Source of the DNA: Pseudonocardia sp. KRD291
GTDB lineage: Bacteria > Actinomycetota > Actinomycetes > Mycobacteriales > Pseudonocardiaceae
Direction of reading: 5' to 3'
Length of the DNA stretch: 64,000 bases
NCBI RefSeq assembly: GCF_019263595.1
Contig: NZ_JADQDD010000003.1
Location: forward strand, 1-64,000
Shown here: piece by piece, positions 34,542 through 43,646 of the stretch
Position numbering within the stretch: position 1 is the stretch's first letter
How the letters are laid out: the number at the start of each line of letters is the position of its first letter
Made by a program: the position numbers and the translations under genes
Notes under the pieces: model-generated
The model's database searches: none
Told to the model about the DNA's origin: nothing
Seen by the model: only the letters and a program-made list of their open reading frames with translations

Positions 34542-35873
34542 TCATCGCAGGATGTCGGCGACGGCGGCGGCGAAGTCCTCGGCCTTGCGGGCGGTGACCC
34601 GGGACGTGGTCGCGCGGATGCCGTGCCGCCCGTCGCCGGTGCGGGTGTGGAACGAGGAGCCGTCCCGGACCGACCACCCCGCGTCGCGCAGGGCCGCGAC
34701 GACCGGTAGTGGCTCGTGCGGGACGGGGACCCAGACGTTGAGTCCGTCGGTGGGGAACGGGGTGTCGATCCCGACCGCGGCGAGCGAGGCACGCAGCAGG
34801 TCGCTGCGGTGGGAGTAGGCGTCCCGGGCCCGTCGGAACAGCGCGGGCGTGTCCGGGGCGGTCAGCAGCTCGGCCGCGACCCGCTGGAGCAGGTGGCTGA
34901 CCCACGTCGCGCCGGGCCGTAACCGGGTGCCGAGCAGCTCGGCGGTGACGAGGTCGGAGCCGACGGCGGCCACCCGGATGTCCGGGCCCAGGAACTTGGC
35001 GACCGAGCGAACCAGTGCCCAGTGCCGTGTCGTCGGCGGGGTGATGCGGTGGAACGGGCGGCGGGAGACGGCCGAGAAGTGGTCGTCCTCGATGACCAGC
35101 ACGTGCGGGTAGCCGGCGAGCAGGTCGCGTAGCTCGGCGGCGCGCTCGGCAGTGAGACTGACCCCGGTCGGGTTGTGCGCGCGGGGGGTGACGATGACGG
35201 CGCGGGCACCGGCGTCGAGTGCGGTGCGCAGGGAGTCGGTGCGCATCCCGGCGGTGTCGAGGTCGACCGGGGCGGCGCGGAACCCGTTGACGCGCACGGT
35301 GCCCTCGCTGGCGTAGAAGCACGGGTCCTCGAGTGCGACGAGGTCACCGCGGGTGAGGTGGGCGCCGAGTAGCCGGTCGACGGCGTCGACGGCGCCGTGG
35401 GTGACCGAGATCGACGGCGGCCGGCCCGCAGTCGAGGGCATCGTCTCGAGCGCCCACTCGGCGAGGCGCGGGTTCACGGTCGGGCTGCCGTAGAGCGCGG
35501 TGCGGTAGTCCAGGCGTGCCACGACCGCAGCGATGTCGGGGAGCAGTACCGGATCGGGGTTCCCGCCGGCAAGGTCGACGAGTTCGGGACCGGGGGAGTG
35601 CTCGTCGCCCGGCTGGTGCGGCGACGGGTCCGCGTCGAAACGGGGCAGGGCGCGGATGTGGGTGCCGCCGCGGCCGCGGGTCTCGGCCAGGCCGGCGCCG
35701 ACGAGTGTGCGGTACGCCATGGCGACGGTGTTGCGGTGCACACCGAGCTGCCGGGCCAGGTCTCGGATCGGCGGCACCGGGTCACCGGGCCGCAGGTCAC
35801 CCGCACCGACGAGGTCGCGGATGCTGTCCGCGATCTCGGCGGCGGTGCCCCCGCCGATGCGCACTCCGGTCAT
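34542..35873 (-). CDS. MocR/PdxR-type regulator (GntR winged helix fused to class I aminotransferase)
   Basis: The start at ATG 35873 (an in-frame ATG at 35885 is possible) gives 443 residues. Residues ~5-70 are a GntR winged helix (IRDLARQLGVHRNTVAMAYRTLVGAGL). The remainder is a fold-type I aminotransferase domain with VTHGAVDAVDRLLGA, IVTPRAHNPTGVSL, an Asp in VIEDDHFS and the PLP lysine region SVAKFLGPDIRVA. MocR proteins are PLP-sensing transcription factors. It is divergent from a DHDPS-like lyase and an MFS gene, which it should control through the repeats at 35885-35936. Confidence 0.88.
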   Translation of the reverse strand: MTGVRIGGGTAAEIADSIRDLVGAGDLRPGDPVPPIRDLARQLGVHRNTVAMAYRTLVGAGLAETRGRGGTHIRALPRFDADPSPHQPGDEHSPGPELVDLAGGNPDPVLLPDIAAVVARLDYRTALYGSPTVNPRLAEWALETMPSTAGRPPSISVTHGAVDAVDRLLGAHLTRGDLVALEDPCFYASEGTVRVNGFRAAPVDLDTAGMRTDSLRTALDAGARAVIVTPRAHNPTGVSLTAERAAELRDLLAGYPHVLVIEDDHFSAVSRRPFHRITPPTTRHWALVRSVAKFLGPDIRVAAVGSDLVTAELLGTRLRPGATWVSHLLQRVAAELLTAPDTPALFRRARDAYSHRSDLLRASLAAVGIDTPFPTDGLNVWVPVPHEPLPVVAALRDAGWSVRDGSSFHTRTGDGRHGIRATTSRVTARKAEDFAAAVADILR

Positions 35874-35884
35874 GCGTCCCAGCA

Positions 35885-35936
35885 TATGTCATGTGACAAA
35901 ACTTGGGTGACGTCCTAACGTCTACGTCACGTGACA
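35885..35936. promoter_or_regulatory. direct-repeated palindromic operator for the MocR regulator
   Basis: TATGTCATGTGACA (35885-35898) and TACGTCACGTGACA (35923-35936) are 14-base direct repeats offset by 38 bases. Each has a GTCAYGTGAC core, and the second core is a perfect 10-bp palindrome. They lie between the divergent MocR and lyase genes. Paired direct repeats are usual for MocR dimers. Confidence 0.65.
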
Positions 35937-35968
35937 TACGGCGTCGTGGAGGAAAGGAGCCCGCAGAG

Positions 35969-36871
35969 GTGTTCACTGGGTTGAGTGCGTTCCCGTTGAC
36001 CCCGGTCAGCGAGGCGGATGTCGACGAGGCGGCGTTCTCCGAGATCGTGGCGCGGTTGGGCCGGGCCGGGGTCGACTCGATCGGGGCGCTGGGGTCGACC
36101 GGGAGCTACGCCTATCTGACGCGCGAGCAGCGGCGCCGCCTGGCCGAGGTGGCGGTCCGCGCAGCGGGACGTACCCCGGTCCTGGTCGGGGTCGGCGGGC
36201 TGCGCACCGTGGACGTCCTGCGTCACACCGAGGACGCCCAGGCGGCCGGGGCGAGTGCGGTGCTGCTGGCGCCGATGTCGTACCAGCCGCTGACCGACGA
36301 CGAGGTCTACGGCCTCTACGCCGACGTGACGGCGGCGCTGTCGGTCCCGCTGGTGGTCTACGACAACCCGGGCACCACGCACTTCACGTTCAGCGACGAC
36401 CTGCACGGCCGCATCGCCGCGCTGCCCCGCGTCGCGTCGGTCAAGATCCCGGCCACCCCCGCGGACCCGCAGGCGGCCCGGGAGCGCGTCGGGCGGCTGC
36501 GCGCCCGCATCCCCTCCGACGTGACGATCGGGGTCAGCGGAGACCCGGCCGCGGCCGGCGGGCTGCTCGCCGGCTGCGACGCCTGGTACAGCGTGCTGGG
36601 TGGGCTGTGGCCGCAGGTGTGCCTCGCACTGACCCGCGCCGCACAGCGCGACGACCCGGACACCGCATCGTCGGTCTCGGACGACCTCGCTCCGCTGTGG
36701 GAGCTGTTCGGCGAGTACGGGAGCCTGCGGGTGGTCTCGGCGATCGCCGAGCAGATGGGCCTCGTGGGTGCGCCCAACCTGCCCAGGCCGCTGCAGGGGC
36801 TTCCAGGAGACGCCCGGCGTCGCGTCGAGCAGGTCGTGGCGCGGCTCGCGCCGGTCCTGGCGCGTGTCTGA
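35969..36871 (+). CDS. dihydrodipicolinate synthase/N-acetylneuraminate lyase family protein
   Basis: The GTG at 35969 fits the family N-terminus (FTGLSAFPLTPVSEADVD). The 300-residue TIM barrel contains IGALGSTGSYAYLTREQR, VVYDNPGTTHF (catalytic Tyr) and the Schiff-base lysine in VASVKIPATPAD. The family performs pyruvate-dependent aldol additions or cleavages. Next to a PLP-sensing regulator and an MFS transporter, it probably handles a keto- or amino-acid derivative rather than lysine biosynthesis. Confidence 0.85.
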   Translation: MFTGLSAFPLTPVSEADVDEAAFSEIVARLGRAGVDSIGALGSTGSYAYLTREQRRRLAEVAVRAAGRTPVLVGVGGLRTVDVLRHTEDAQAAGASAVLLAPMSYQPLTDDEVYGLYADVTAALSVPLVVYDNPGTTHFTFSDDLHGRIAALPRVASVKIPATPADPQAARERVGRLRARIPSDVTIGVSGDPAAAGGLLAGCDAWYSVLGGLWPQVCLALTRAAQRDDPDTASSVSDDLAPLWELFGEYGSLRVVSAIAEQMGLVGAPNLPRPLQGLPGDARRRVEQVVARLAPVLARV

Positions 36872-38144
36872 CCGGCCGGTGTCCCGCTCCGCGCCGTCCA
36901 CTGCCGAGCGCGATGCGCCGGCCGGCGGGCTGGCGCGCTACGTCGTCGCCGCGGCACTGGCCCGGTGCGGTGACGCGGGAGCGGTCGTCGGCATCGTCCT
37001 GCTCGTCACCTCCACCGGCGGTTCCGGCCTGCTGGCCGGCGCGCTCGGCGCCTGCATCACCGCCCCGCACCTGCTCGGTCCGTTCGTGGGTCGCCGCGTC
37101 GACACCGCCGCCGACGGACGCCGGGTCATCGCCGCCGCCTGCGTGCTCTACGCGGTCACACTCGCCACGGCCGTACTGACCTGGCAGACGGTGCCGGCCC
37201 TGGTGACCGGGGTGCTCGTCGCCGCGGCCGGTCTGTGCGGGCCACTGCTGACCGGCGGGATCAGCAGCCGGCTCCCGGCCATCGTCGGGCCGGATCAGCA
37301 CACCCAGCGCCGGGCCCAGGGCTGGGACGTCGCCACCTACGGCATCGGTGGGACGGTCGGCCCGTCGGTCGTCGCGGCGCTGTCCGGGTGGCTGTCCCCG
37401 GCGGCCGCGCTGCTGGCTCTCGCGGTGGCCGTGCTGGTCGCGTCGGTGTGTGTGCTGGGGCTGCCGTTCCGCCCGCCCACGCACGGGGGCGACACCGACG
37501 CCGTCCCCCGCCCGTGGCCGACGCTGGCGCTGATGGCGCGCTGCGGTCACCTGCGCCGGACCGGCTACATGACGATGCTCGTCGCGCTGAGCATGGCATC
37601 GTTGCCGGTGACCGCTGTCCACCTGACCACGGTGTTCGGCGTCGGTGCCGCCGCGGCCGGCGTGCTCACCGCCGCCTATGGCGTCGGGAACCTCGCCGGG
37701 TCGGTCGTGGTGATGGTGCGTCCGCTGCGCGGTGACCCGGATCGGTTGATGCGGGTACTCGCCGCCGCCGTCGTACTCGGGCTGGTCGCGGTCGTGCTCA
37801 GCCCGGAGTTCGGGGTTGCGATCGTCGCCTACGGGATCGCCGGCGCGCTGAACGCCGGGTTCTTCGCCGCCACCCTGGCCGCACGCACCGAGTACGCACC
37901 GCGGCACGCACGCGGCCAGGTGTTCATCTGGGTCGCCGCACTGAAGATCACGTCAGGGTCCGCGGGCACCGCTCTGGCCGGCGCGCTCACCGGGTTCGAC
38001 GCTCGGGTCCCGGTCGTCGTGGGTGCACTGCTCATCCTGGCCGCCGTGCTGGCGTCGCTGATCGAGTACAGCGTTGCCGGGAGCAGGGCTCGGCGACCTG
38101 CATCAGAGCGAGGTGCCGTCCGCCCCGGAGCCGACGAGCGCTAG
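36864..38144 (+). CDS. MFS transporter (12 TM, exporter type)
   Basis: The GTG at 36864 overlaps the lyase gene by 8 bases. The 426-residue protein shows regularly spaced hydrophobic segments and an MFS motif A-like loop after TM2 (FVGRRVDTAADGRRV). Overall it resembles EntS/tetracycline-type exporters. Its stop overlaps the convergent IclR stop within CTAG. It is likely regulated with the lyase by MocR. Confidence 0.85.
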   Translation: MSDRPVSRSAPSTAERDAPAGGLARYVVAAALARCGDAGAVVGIVLLVTSTGGSGLLAGALGACITAPHLLGPFVGRRVDTAADGRRVIAAACVLYAVTLATAVLTWQTVPALVTGVLVAAAGLCGPLLTGGISSRLPAIVGPDQHTQRRAQGWDVATYGIGGTVGPSVVAALSGWLSPAAALLALAVAVLVASVCVLGLPFRPPTHGGDTDAVPRPWPTLALMARCGHLRRTGYMTMLVALSMASLPVTAVHLTTVFGVGAAAAGVLTAAYGVGNLAGSVVVMVRPLRGDPDRLMRVLAAAVVLGLVAVVLSPEFGVAIVAYGIAGALNAGFFAATLAARTEYAPRHARGQVFIWVAALKITSGSAGTALAGALTGFDARVPVVVGALLILAAVLASLIEYSVAGSRARRPASERGAVRPGADER

Positions 38145-38974
38145 AAGAACCCCTCGTGGGCGTTCACCGTGGAGGCGCTCGTGCGGGCTTGCTCGCGGTA
38201 GCCGAGGTCGGCGCTTATCTGGCCGGCGATGGTGAGCAGACGTGGGACGACGTCGGCTTCGAGGGCTGCAGGGGTGGATCGACCGGTGGAACTCGACGAG
38301 GCCAGCGCGGCGATCACGGTGCCGCTCGGGTCGCGCACCGGGGCCGAGGCAGAGATCAGGCCGAGTTCGAGCTCTTCGGACACGACGGACCAACCTTGCT
38401 CACGCACCCTCCGGAGGCCGGAGCGCAAGGCCGAGGAGTCGGTGACGGTGTGTGGGGTCAGGGACGGCAACCCGGTCGTCTCGATCACCCGTTGGATCGT
38501 CTCGGGGGGCGCCCAGGCGAGCAGAGCCCGTCCCATCGACGTGGCGTGGGCGGGCACGCGGGTGCCGACCGCGATATTGATGCTCATGATGCGCCGCACC
38601 GGCACACGGGCGATGTAGACGACCTCGGTGCCGTCCAACGCGGCCAACGAGGCTGATTCGCCGGTCTGTTCTGCCAGACGCAGAAGGTGTGGCTGGGCGG
38701 TCTCGATGACCGCATTGGAGACCGAGTAGTGCTGGCCGATGCTGAGCACCCGTGGCGTGAGCCGCCACCGGCTGCCGCTGTTCTCGATATAGCCCAGGTC
38801 CTGCAGCGTCAGCAGGATCCGCCGCACGGTCGGGCGAGCGAGAGCAGTGGCCGCGGCGAGTTCGGCGACGGTCGCGCTCGGGCGCTCGGCGTCGAACGTC
38901 CGCAGTACGGCCAAGCCTCGTTCGAGGCTCTGCAGGCGGTCGCGGCCGGTGCCCGGCGTGATCATCGCGCTCAT
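38141..38974 (-). CDS. IclR family transcriptional regulator
   Basis: The 277-residue protein has a winged helix (ATVAELAAATALARPTVRRI, then LLTLQDLGYIENSG) and an IclR effector domain (GRALLAWAPPE, VVSEELELGLISASAPV). It is divergent from the flavin-dependent monooxygenase operon at 39135 and is the likely regulator through the palindromes at 39080-39115. An alternative ATG lies at 38965. Confidence 0.88.
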   Translation of the reverse strand: MSAMITPGTGRDRLQSLERGLAVLRTFDAERPSATVAELAAATALARPTVRRILLTLQDLGYIENSGSRWRLTPRVLSIGQHYSVSNAVIETAQPHLLRLAEQTGESASLAALDGTEVVYIARVPVRRIMSINIAVGTRVPAHATSMGRALLAWAPPETIQRVIETTGLPSLTPHTVTDSSALRSGLRRVREQGWSVVSEELELGLISASAPVRDPSGTVIAALASSSSTGRSTPAALEADVVPRLLTIAGQISADLGYREQARTSASTVNAHEGFF

Positions 38975-39079
38975 TGTGACGCTGGACCTCCATAAGCAGG
39001 CCGTATTCGGTCTCGGGATCTGCCCTTTTGACGGATCAGGCCCTTTACGCCGGACACGTTACGCGCCACTGTCGTCGTG

Positions 39080-39115
39080 TGACCGGATTCCGGTCAGAAC
39101 GTACGCAGAGCGTAC
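39080..39115. promoter_or_regulatory. two perfect palindromes in the IclR / monooxygenase divergent promoter
   Basis: TGACCGG-ATT-CCGGTCA (39080-39096) and GTACGC-AGA-GCGTAC (39101-39115) are exact inverted repeats with 3-base centres, 20 bases centre to centre. The second has the same 6-3-6 layout as the palindrome before the other IclR gene (19689-19703). They end 19 bases before the flavin reductase start and are the likely IclR operator. Confidence 0.65.
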
Positions 39116-39134
39116 ATCGAGGAGGCGACGGTCG

Positions 39135-39683
39135 ATGGCGATCGATCCACGCGAGCTGCGGCAGTGCTTGGGGCATTTCGCGACAGGGGTCACGGTGATC
39201 ACCTGCCGTGGGGACGACGACGCAGCGCACGGGGCGACGGTGAACGCGTTCACTGCCGTCTCGCTGGAGCCGCCACTGGTGCTCGTGTCGCTCGATCGGC
39301 GGTCGAAGGTGTGCTCGCTGATCGAGTCGCGCCCGTTCACGGTGAACGTGCTCGAGGCGGCGCAGAAGGACCTGGCTTTGCATTTCGCGGGCAAACCCAA
39401 CCAGGACGTGGCCTGGGACGCCGACAGCGACTGCGGAGCACCACGGCTCGGCGGGGCGCTCGCACACGTCTCGTGCACGCCCTGGCAGCACTACGACGGC
39501 GGCGATCACGTGCTCTACCTGGGCGAGGTCCAGGAGTTCCGGATCCATGACGGAGCCCCGCTGCTGTTCCACACCGGCAAGTTCCACCACCTGGGCGGCG
39601 ACCACGACCCGCTGTTCTGGGACGACTCGGCCGACGGGCCGGGCGGCATCTCCTGGTTCTCCGGCGCCGCGATCACGCAGTAG
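39135..39683 (+). CDS. flavin reductase (HpaC-like, FMN/FAD:NAD(P)H)
   Basis: The ATG at 39135 follows GAGGAGG. The 182-residue split-barrel protein has [20 protein letters not shown] then [22 protein letters not shown], the flavin-binding signature of HpaC/HsaB-type reductases, and [10 protein letters not shown] near the end. It supplies reduced flavin to the HpaB-like oxygenase encoded 68 bases downstream. Confidence 0.9.
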   Translation: MAIDPRELRQCLGHFATGVTVITCRGDDDAAHGATVNAFTAVSLEPPLVLVSLDRRSKVCSLIESRPFTVNVLEAAQKDLALHFAGKPNQDVAWDADSDCGAPRLGGALAHVSCTPWQHYDGGDHVLYLGEVQEFRIHDGAPLLFHTGKFHHLGGDHDPLFWDDSADGPGGISWFSGAAITQ

Positions 39684-39751
39684 CCCGGCGACAGCAGCCC
39701 GGCGACGAGATCTTTCCGAAGCAGTACCGCACCACGACAAAGGAGTCAGTG

Positions 39752-41344
39752 ATGACCCTGCAGCAGGATTCCGTCTCCACCCCGCTCGCCGAGGACGGTC
39801 GCGCGACGCGGCCGATGACCGGTGACGAGTACATCGAGAGCCTGCGCGATGGCCGAGAGGTGTTCCTCTACGGCGAGAAGGTCGGCGACGTCACCACCCA
39901 CCCCGCGTTCCGCAACGCGGTGCGGATGACCGCCCGGCTCTACGACTCGCTGCACGACCCGGCCAAGGCCGACGTGCTGACCACCCCCACCGACACCGGC
40001 AGCAGCGGCGTCACGCACCCGTTCTTCCGCACCCCGCACTCGGTCGAGGACCTGAAGAAGGACCGGGACGCGATCGCCGAGTGGGCGCGGATGACCTACG
40101 GGTTCATGGGCCGGTCCCCCGACTACAAGGCCGCGTTCCTCGGGACGCTGGGCGCCAACTCCGAGTTCTACGACCCCTACGCCGCCAATGCGCGGCGCTG
40201 GTACCAGGAGTCGCAGGAGAAGGTCCTCTACTGGAACCACGCGATCATCAACCCGCCGGTGGACCGGCACCGCCCGCCGGACGAGGTGTCCGACGTGTTC
40301 ATGCACGTCGAGGAGGAGAACGACAACGGCGTCGTCGTGTCCGGGGCGAAGGTCGTCGCGACCGGGTCGGCGATCACCCACTACAACTTCCTCGCCCACT
40401 ACGGGCTGCCGATCAAGAAGCGCGAGTACTCGCTGGTCTGCACCGTCCCGATGGGCGCGCCCGGCATGAAGCTGATCTGCCGGCCCTCGTATGCCCAGCA
40501 GGCCAACACCATGGGGAGCCCGTTCGACTACCCGCTCTCGTCGCGGATGGACGAGAACGACACGATCTTCGTGCTGGACAAGGTCCTGATCCCGTGGGAG
40601 AACGTGTTCATCTACGGCGACGCCGAGAAGGCCTCGACGTTCTTCCCCGGCTCCGGGTTCCTGCACCGCTTCACCTTCCACGGCACGACCCGCCTCGCGG
40701 TCAAGCTCGACTTCATCGCCGGGCTGCTGATGAAGGGCCTCGAGGTCACCGGCACCAAGGACTTCCGCGGCGTGCAGACCCGCGTCGGCGAGGTCATCGC
40801 GTGGCGCAACATGTTCTGGGCCCTCTCGGACGCGATGTGCGCCAACCCCGACGAGTGGGTGGGCGGCGCGAAGCTGCCCAAGCTCGACTACGGGCTGGCC
40901 TACCGCTGGTTCATGACGATCGGCTACCCGCGGGTCCGCGAGATCATCATGCAGGACCTCGGCGCGTCGCTGATCTACCTGCCCAGCCACAGCGCCGACT
41001 TCCTCTCTCCCGAGGTCCGCCCCTACCTGGACAAGTACGTGCGCGGCTCCAACGGCTACGACGCCGTGGACCGGGTCAAGCTGATGAAACTGATCTGGGA
41101 CTCGATCGGCTCCGAGTTCGGCGGCCGCCACGAGCTCTACGAGCGCAACTACTCCGGCAACCACGAGGGCGTGCGTGCGGAGCTGCTCTTCGCCGCCGAG
41201 CAGTCCGGCACCGCCGCGGCGATGAAGGGCTTCGCCGAGACCTGCATGTCCGAGTACGACCTCAACGGCTGGACCGTCCCGGACCTGATCAACCCGGGCG
41301 ATTCCCAGGTCGTCGGGCTGCTCAACGGCAACGGCAAGCGCTGA
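39752..41344 (+). CDS. 4-hydroxyphenylacetate 3-hydroxylase (HpaB) family FAD-dependent monooxygenase
   Basis: The ATG at 39752 is 6 bases after AGGAG. The 530-residue protein has the HpaB N-terminal domain ([22 protein letters not shown]), the acyl-CoA-dehydrogenase-like middle and [30 protein letters not shown] in the flavin site. The family ortho-hydroxylates phenols, pyrroles and related rings with FADH2. The reductase upstream and the FAD-synthetase-like gene downstream support a two-component FADH2 system. Substrate is not predictable. Confidence 0.9.
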   Translation: MTLQQDSVSTPLAEDGRATRPMTGDEYIESLRDGREVFLYGEKVGDVTTHPAFRNAVRMTARLYDSLHDPAKADVLTTPTDTGSSGVTHPFFRTPHSVEDLKKDRDAIAEWARMTYGFMGRSPDYKAAFLGTLGANSEFYDPYAANARRWYQESQEKVLYWNHAIINPPVDRHRPPDEVSDVFMHVEEENDNGVVVSGAKVVATGSAITHYNFLAHYGLPIKKREYSLVCTVPMGAPGMKLICRPSYAQQANTMGSPFDYPLSSRMDENDTIFVLDKVLIPWENVFIYGDAEKASTFFPGSGFLHRFTFHGTTRLAVKLDFIAGLLMKGLEVTGTKDFRGVQTRVGEVIAWRNMFWALSDAMCANPDEWVGGAKLPKLDYGLAYRWFMTIGYPRVREIIMQDLGASLIYLPSHSADFLSPEVRPYLDKYVRGSNGYDAVDRVKLMKLIWDSIGSEFGGRHELYERNYSGNHEGVRAELLFAAEQSGTAAAMKGFAETCMSEYDLNGWTVPDLINPGDSQVVGLLNGNGKR

Positions 41345-41403
41345 ACGACCGCCCCACCGCGGGCGAGTACGACGTCGTCCTCGAACTCGCCCGAGAAAGC
41401 CCC

Positions 41404-41440
41404 GGGTCCGGTCCGCGCTGTCCAGGCGCGGACCGGACCC
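41404..41440 (+). terminator. strong 15-bp-stem hairpin between the monooxygenase and FAD-synthetase-like genes
   Basis: GGGTCCGGTCCGCGC (41404-41418) and its exact reverse complement (41426-41440) flank a 7-base loop. The stem is perfect and GC-rich, but no clear T-tract follows, so it could be a terminator, attenuator or processing site that lowers expression of the downstream gene relative to the oxygenase. Confidence 0.6.
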
Positions 41441-41542
41441 GCCAGCCTTCCTCCGCGACGAGTGCGGAGCGCCGAACCCCCGGTACAGCTCGCGACGTCA
41501 CAACGGCGAACCCGCCGACTCGTCAGATCTGGAGAACCAGTC

Positions 41543-42397
41543 GTGACCGCCGTCTTGACCCACTCCGCCGGCTCGCCGCCGACCACTGTGTCGGCGAGGA
41601 CGAGCGACTCCCGGTGTGTGCAGCTCTGGTACGACCTCGGCGAGATACCCGCCGGTTGGGGGCCGAGCGTGGTCACCGTCGGTGTGTTCGACGGAGTGCA
41701 CCGCGGTCACCGTCATCTCATCGGCCGCGCTGTGCGCGAGGGACGCAGGCGTGGGCTGCCGACCGTCCTGGTCACCTTCGACCCGCATCCCGCCCGCGTT
41801 CTCGGCGTCGACCGTGACACCGCCGCCCTGAGTTCCGTCGAACACCGCGCCGAACTCGCCGCCGGTCTCGGCGTCGACGCCGTCTGCGTTCTGCGGTTCA
41901 CCCGCGAGCTGGCCGCTCTGAGCCCGACCCGCTTCGCCGCCCACGTCCTCGCCGGCACCCTGCACGCTCGTGCGGTGGTCGTCGGGACGAACTTCACGTT
42001 CGGCGCCAGGGGTGCCGGGACCCGCGACACCCTCGTCGAGCTCGGCGAGCGGTACGGGTTCACCGTGCACGGCGTCGGGCTGCTTCCGGTGGCCGACGAC
42101 ACGGCCTGCTCCTCGACCTATACGCGCCGCTGCCTTCGAGACGGTGACCTACGCGAGACCACCCGTGCACTCGGGCGCCCACACCGCGTCGACGGTCGAC
42201 TGCACTGCGGCGTGGTCACCGTCGCCGAGAACACCGCCCTCCCACCTGCCGGGCACTACACGGGCGCCGTCGACGGCCGGCCGGCTGTCGTCGAGGTCAC
42301 CGATCAGCGCACTCTGCACCTGTATGCGTCCGGTAGCGCCGACGAGCAGGTCCGCGCGGTCGCCGTGACGTTCCACGACCGCATCGGGTTCCTGTAG
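41543..42397 (+). CDS. RibF-like FMN adenylyltransferase (FAD synthetase) lacking a recognisable riboflavin kinase domain
   Basis: The GTG at 41543 has GGAG 8 bases upstream. The 284-residue protein has the FAD-synthetase nucleotidyltransferase motif GVFDGVHRGHRHL (His53, His56), FDPHPARVL, VVGTNFTFGARGAG and SSTYTRRCLRDGDL. Housekeeping RibF continues into a riboflavin kinase domain with a GxPTAN motif. Here the C-terminus (HRVDGRLHCGVVTVAENTAL onward) retains only a degenerate barrel-like piece. It probably makes FAD for the adjacent FAD-dependent oxygenase rather than serving general flavin metabolism. Confidence 0.82.
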   Translation: MTAVLTHSAGSPPTTVSARTSDSRCVQLWYDLGEIPAGWGPSVVTVGVFDGVHRGHRHLIGRAVREGRRRGLPTVLVTFDPHPARVLGVDRDTAALSSVEHRAELAAGLGVDAVCVLRFTRELAALSPTRFAAHVLAGTLHARAVVVGTNFTFGARGAGTRDTLVELGERYGFTVHGVGLLPVADDTACSSTYTRRCLRDGDLRETTRALGRPHRVDGRLHCGVVTVAENTALPPAGHYTGAVDGRPAVVEVTDQRTLHLYASGSADEQVRAVAVTFHDRIGFL

Positions 42398-42602
42398 GTG
42401 AGGGGCGAGCGGCTTGCGAGCCTCCAGCTCGTGACGATGGACTGACGGGGGACCGGGTGACGGACGTCCGGATGGTGCTCAACCCCGGAGAAGCTGACTC
42501 TCTGGAACTGAGCCTCACGAGACCACCATCCCGGCCGTGGAGCGGCTACCGCGGTCCTGAGTGGGTGCCGGTACCGCGATCTGCTGAGCACGCGCCCGGT
42601 GG

Positions 42603-43646
42603 TCAACGGGTGGTGGTGATCTTCGACAGCCCGCCCGGGTGGTCGATGTCGACACCCCGGGTGACCGCGAGTTGCCAGGCCAGGGCCTGCGCCGGTACGG
42701 CGCAGACCAGGGGGCTGAGCCATCCGGGCACCTCGGCCGGGACCGGGAGATCGGCGCCGGGCCCGAGGACGACCACCGGTGCGCCTCGCTCGCGCAGTGC
42801 CGGGACCAGGTCGCGGACCGACGCCGATGCCGGCTCGTCCGGGGCCACCAGCAGCACCGGGGTGTCCGGGCCGACGGCCGCGATCGGTCCGTGCCGCAGG
42901 TCGGCGGGGGAGTAGGGGATGACCAGGGCCCGGGTCAGTTCCGTGATCTTCAACGCGGCCTCGTGCGCGGTGCACAGGTTGAGCCCGCGTCCCACGGCCA
43001 CCGCCCGGGTGAGGCCGGAGAGCCGCTGCGCCACCGCGGCGGCGTCCGCGGGCCGGATCGCCTCGGCGATCCGCGACGGCAGCGCCGCGAGCTCGCGCAG
43101 GGCCTCCGGCTCGTCGTCCGGTGCGCCCATGGCCAGCGCGAGCAGCGCCACCCCGAGCAGGGAGGCGGTGTAGGTCTTCGTGGCGGCCACCGACCGTTCC
43201 GGCCCGGTCGCCATGTCCAGCACGTGATCGGCCTGCGCGGCCAGCGCGGAGCCCGGGTCGTTGGTGATCGCGACCGTGGGGCAGCCCTGGGCGCGGGCGT
43301 CGGCGAGCACGGCCACGACGTCCGGGGAGGCCCCGGACTGGGAGATCGCCACCACCGTGGCGCCGCGGACGTCGGGGGCCCGGCCGTAGACGGTGGACAG
43401 GCTGGGCGCGGCCAGCCCCACCGGGAGCCCGGTGCGCAGCGGCAGCAGGTACTGCGCGTAGCGCGCGGCGTTGTCCGAGCTCCCCCGGGCCGCGACGACG
43501 ACGCCCGCGGTGCCGGAGGTGAGCCGCCGCAGGGTCCGGACCTCGTCCGGGGCCCGGTCGACCAGACGCGCGATCACCTCCGGCTGCTCGCGCAGCTCGG
43601 CTTCGAGCAGGGTGCCGGGAGCACCGTCGCGGGGCGGGGGTGTCAT
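42603..43646 (-). CDS. double-SIS-domain sugar isomerase/deaminase (AgaS / NagB-II-like)
   Basis: The start at 43646 overlaps the nanE stop (ATGA). The 347-residue protein has two SIS domains: VVAARGSSDNAARYAQYLLP and VVAISQSGASPDVVAVL in the first, AVAVGRGLNLCTAHEAALKI and SPADLRHGPIAAV in the second. It resembles the isomerase half of GlmS without the glutaminase part, as in NagB-II glucosamine-6-phosphate deaminases. As last gene of the sialic-acid operon it should convert glucosamine-6-phosphate to fructose-6-phosphate. Confidence 0.85.
   Translation of the reverse strand: MTPPPRDGAPGTLLEAELREQPEVIARLVDRAPDEVRTLRRLTSGTAGVVVAARGSSDNAARYAQYLLPLRTGLPVGLAAPSLSTVYGRAPDVRGATVVAISQSGASPDVVAVLADARAQGCPTVAITNDPGSALAAQADHVLDMATGPERSVAATKTYTASLLGVALLALAMGAPDDEPEALRELAALPSRIAEAIRPADAAAVAQRLSGLTRAVAVGRGLNLCTAHEAALKITELTRALVIPYSPADLRHGPIAAVGPDTPVLLVAPDEPASASVRDLVPALRERGAPVVVLGPGADLPVPAEVPGWLSPLVCAVPAQALAWQLAVTRGVDIDHPGGLSKITTTR

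Noticed and set aside
36864-37900. Minus-strand frames rich in Arg and Gly opposite the MFS gene
   Set aside because: They lack start signals and motifs; the plus strand shows regular membrane segments.
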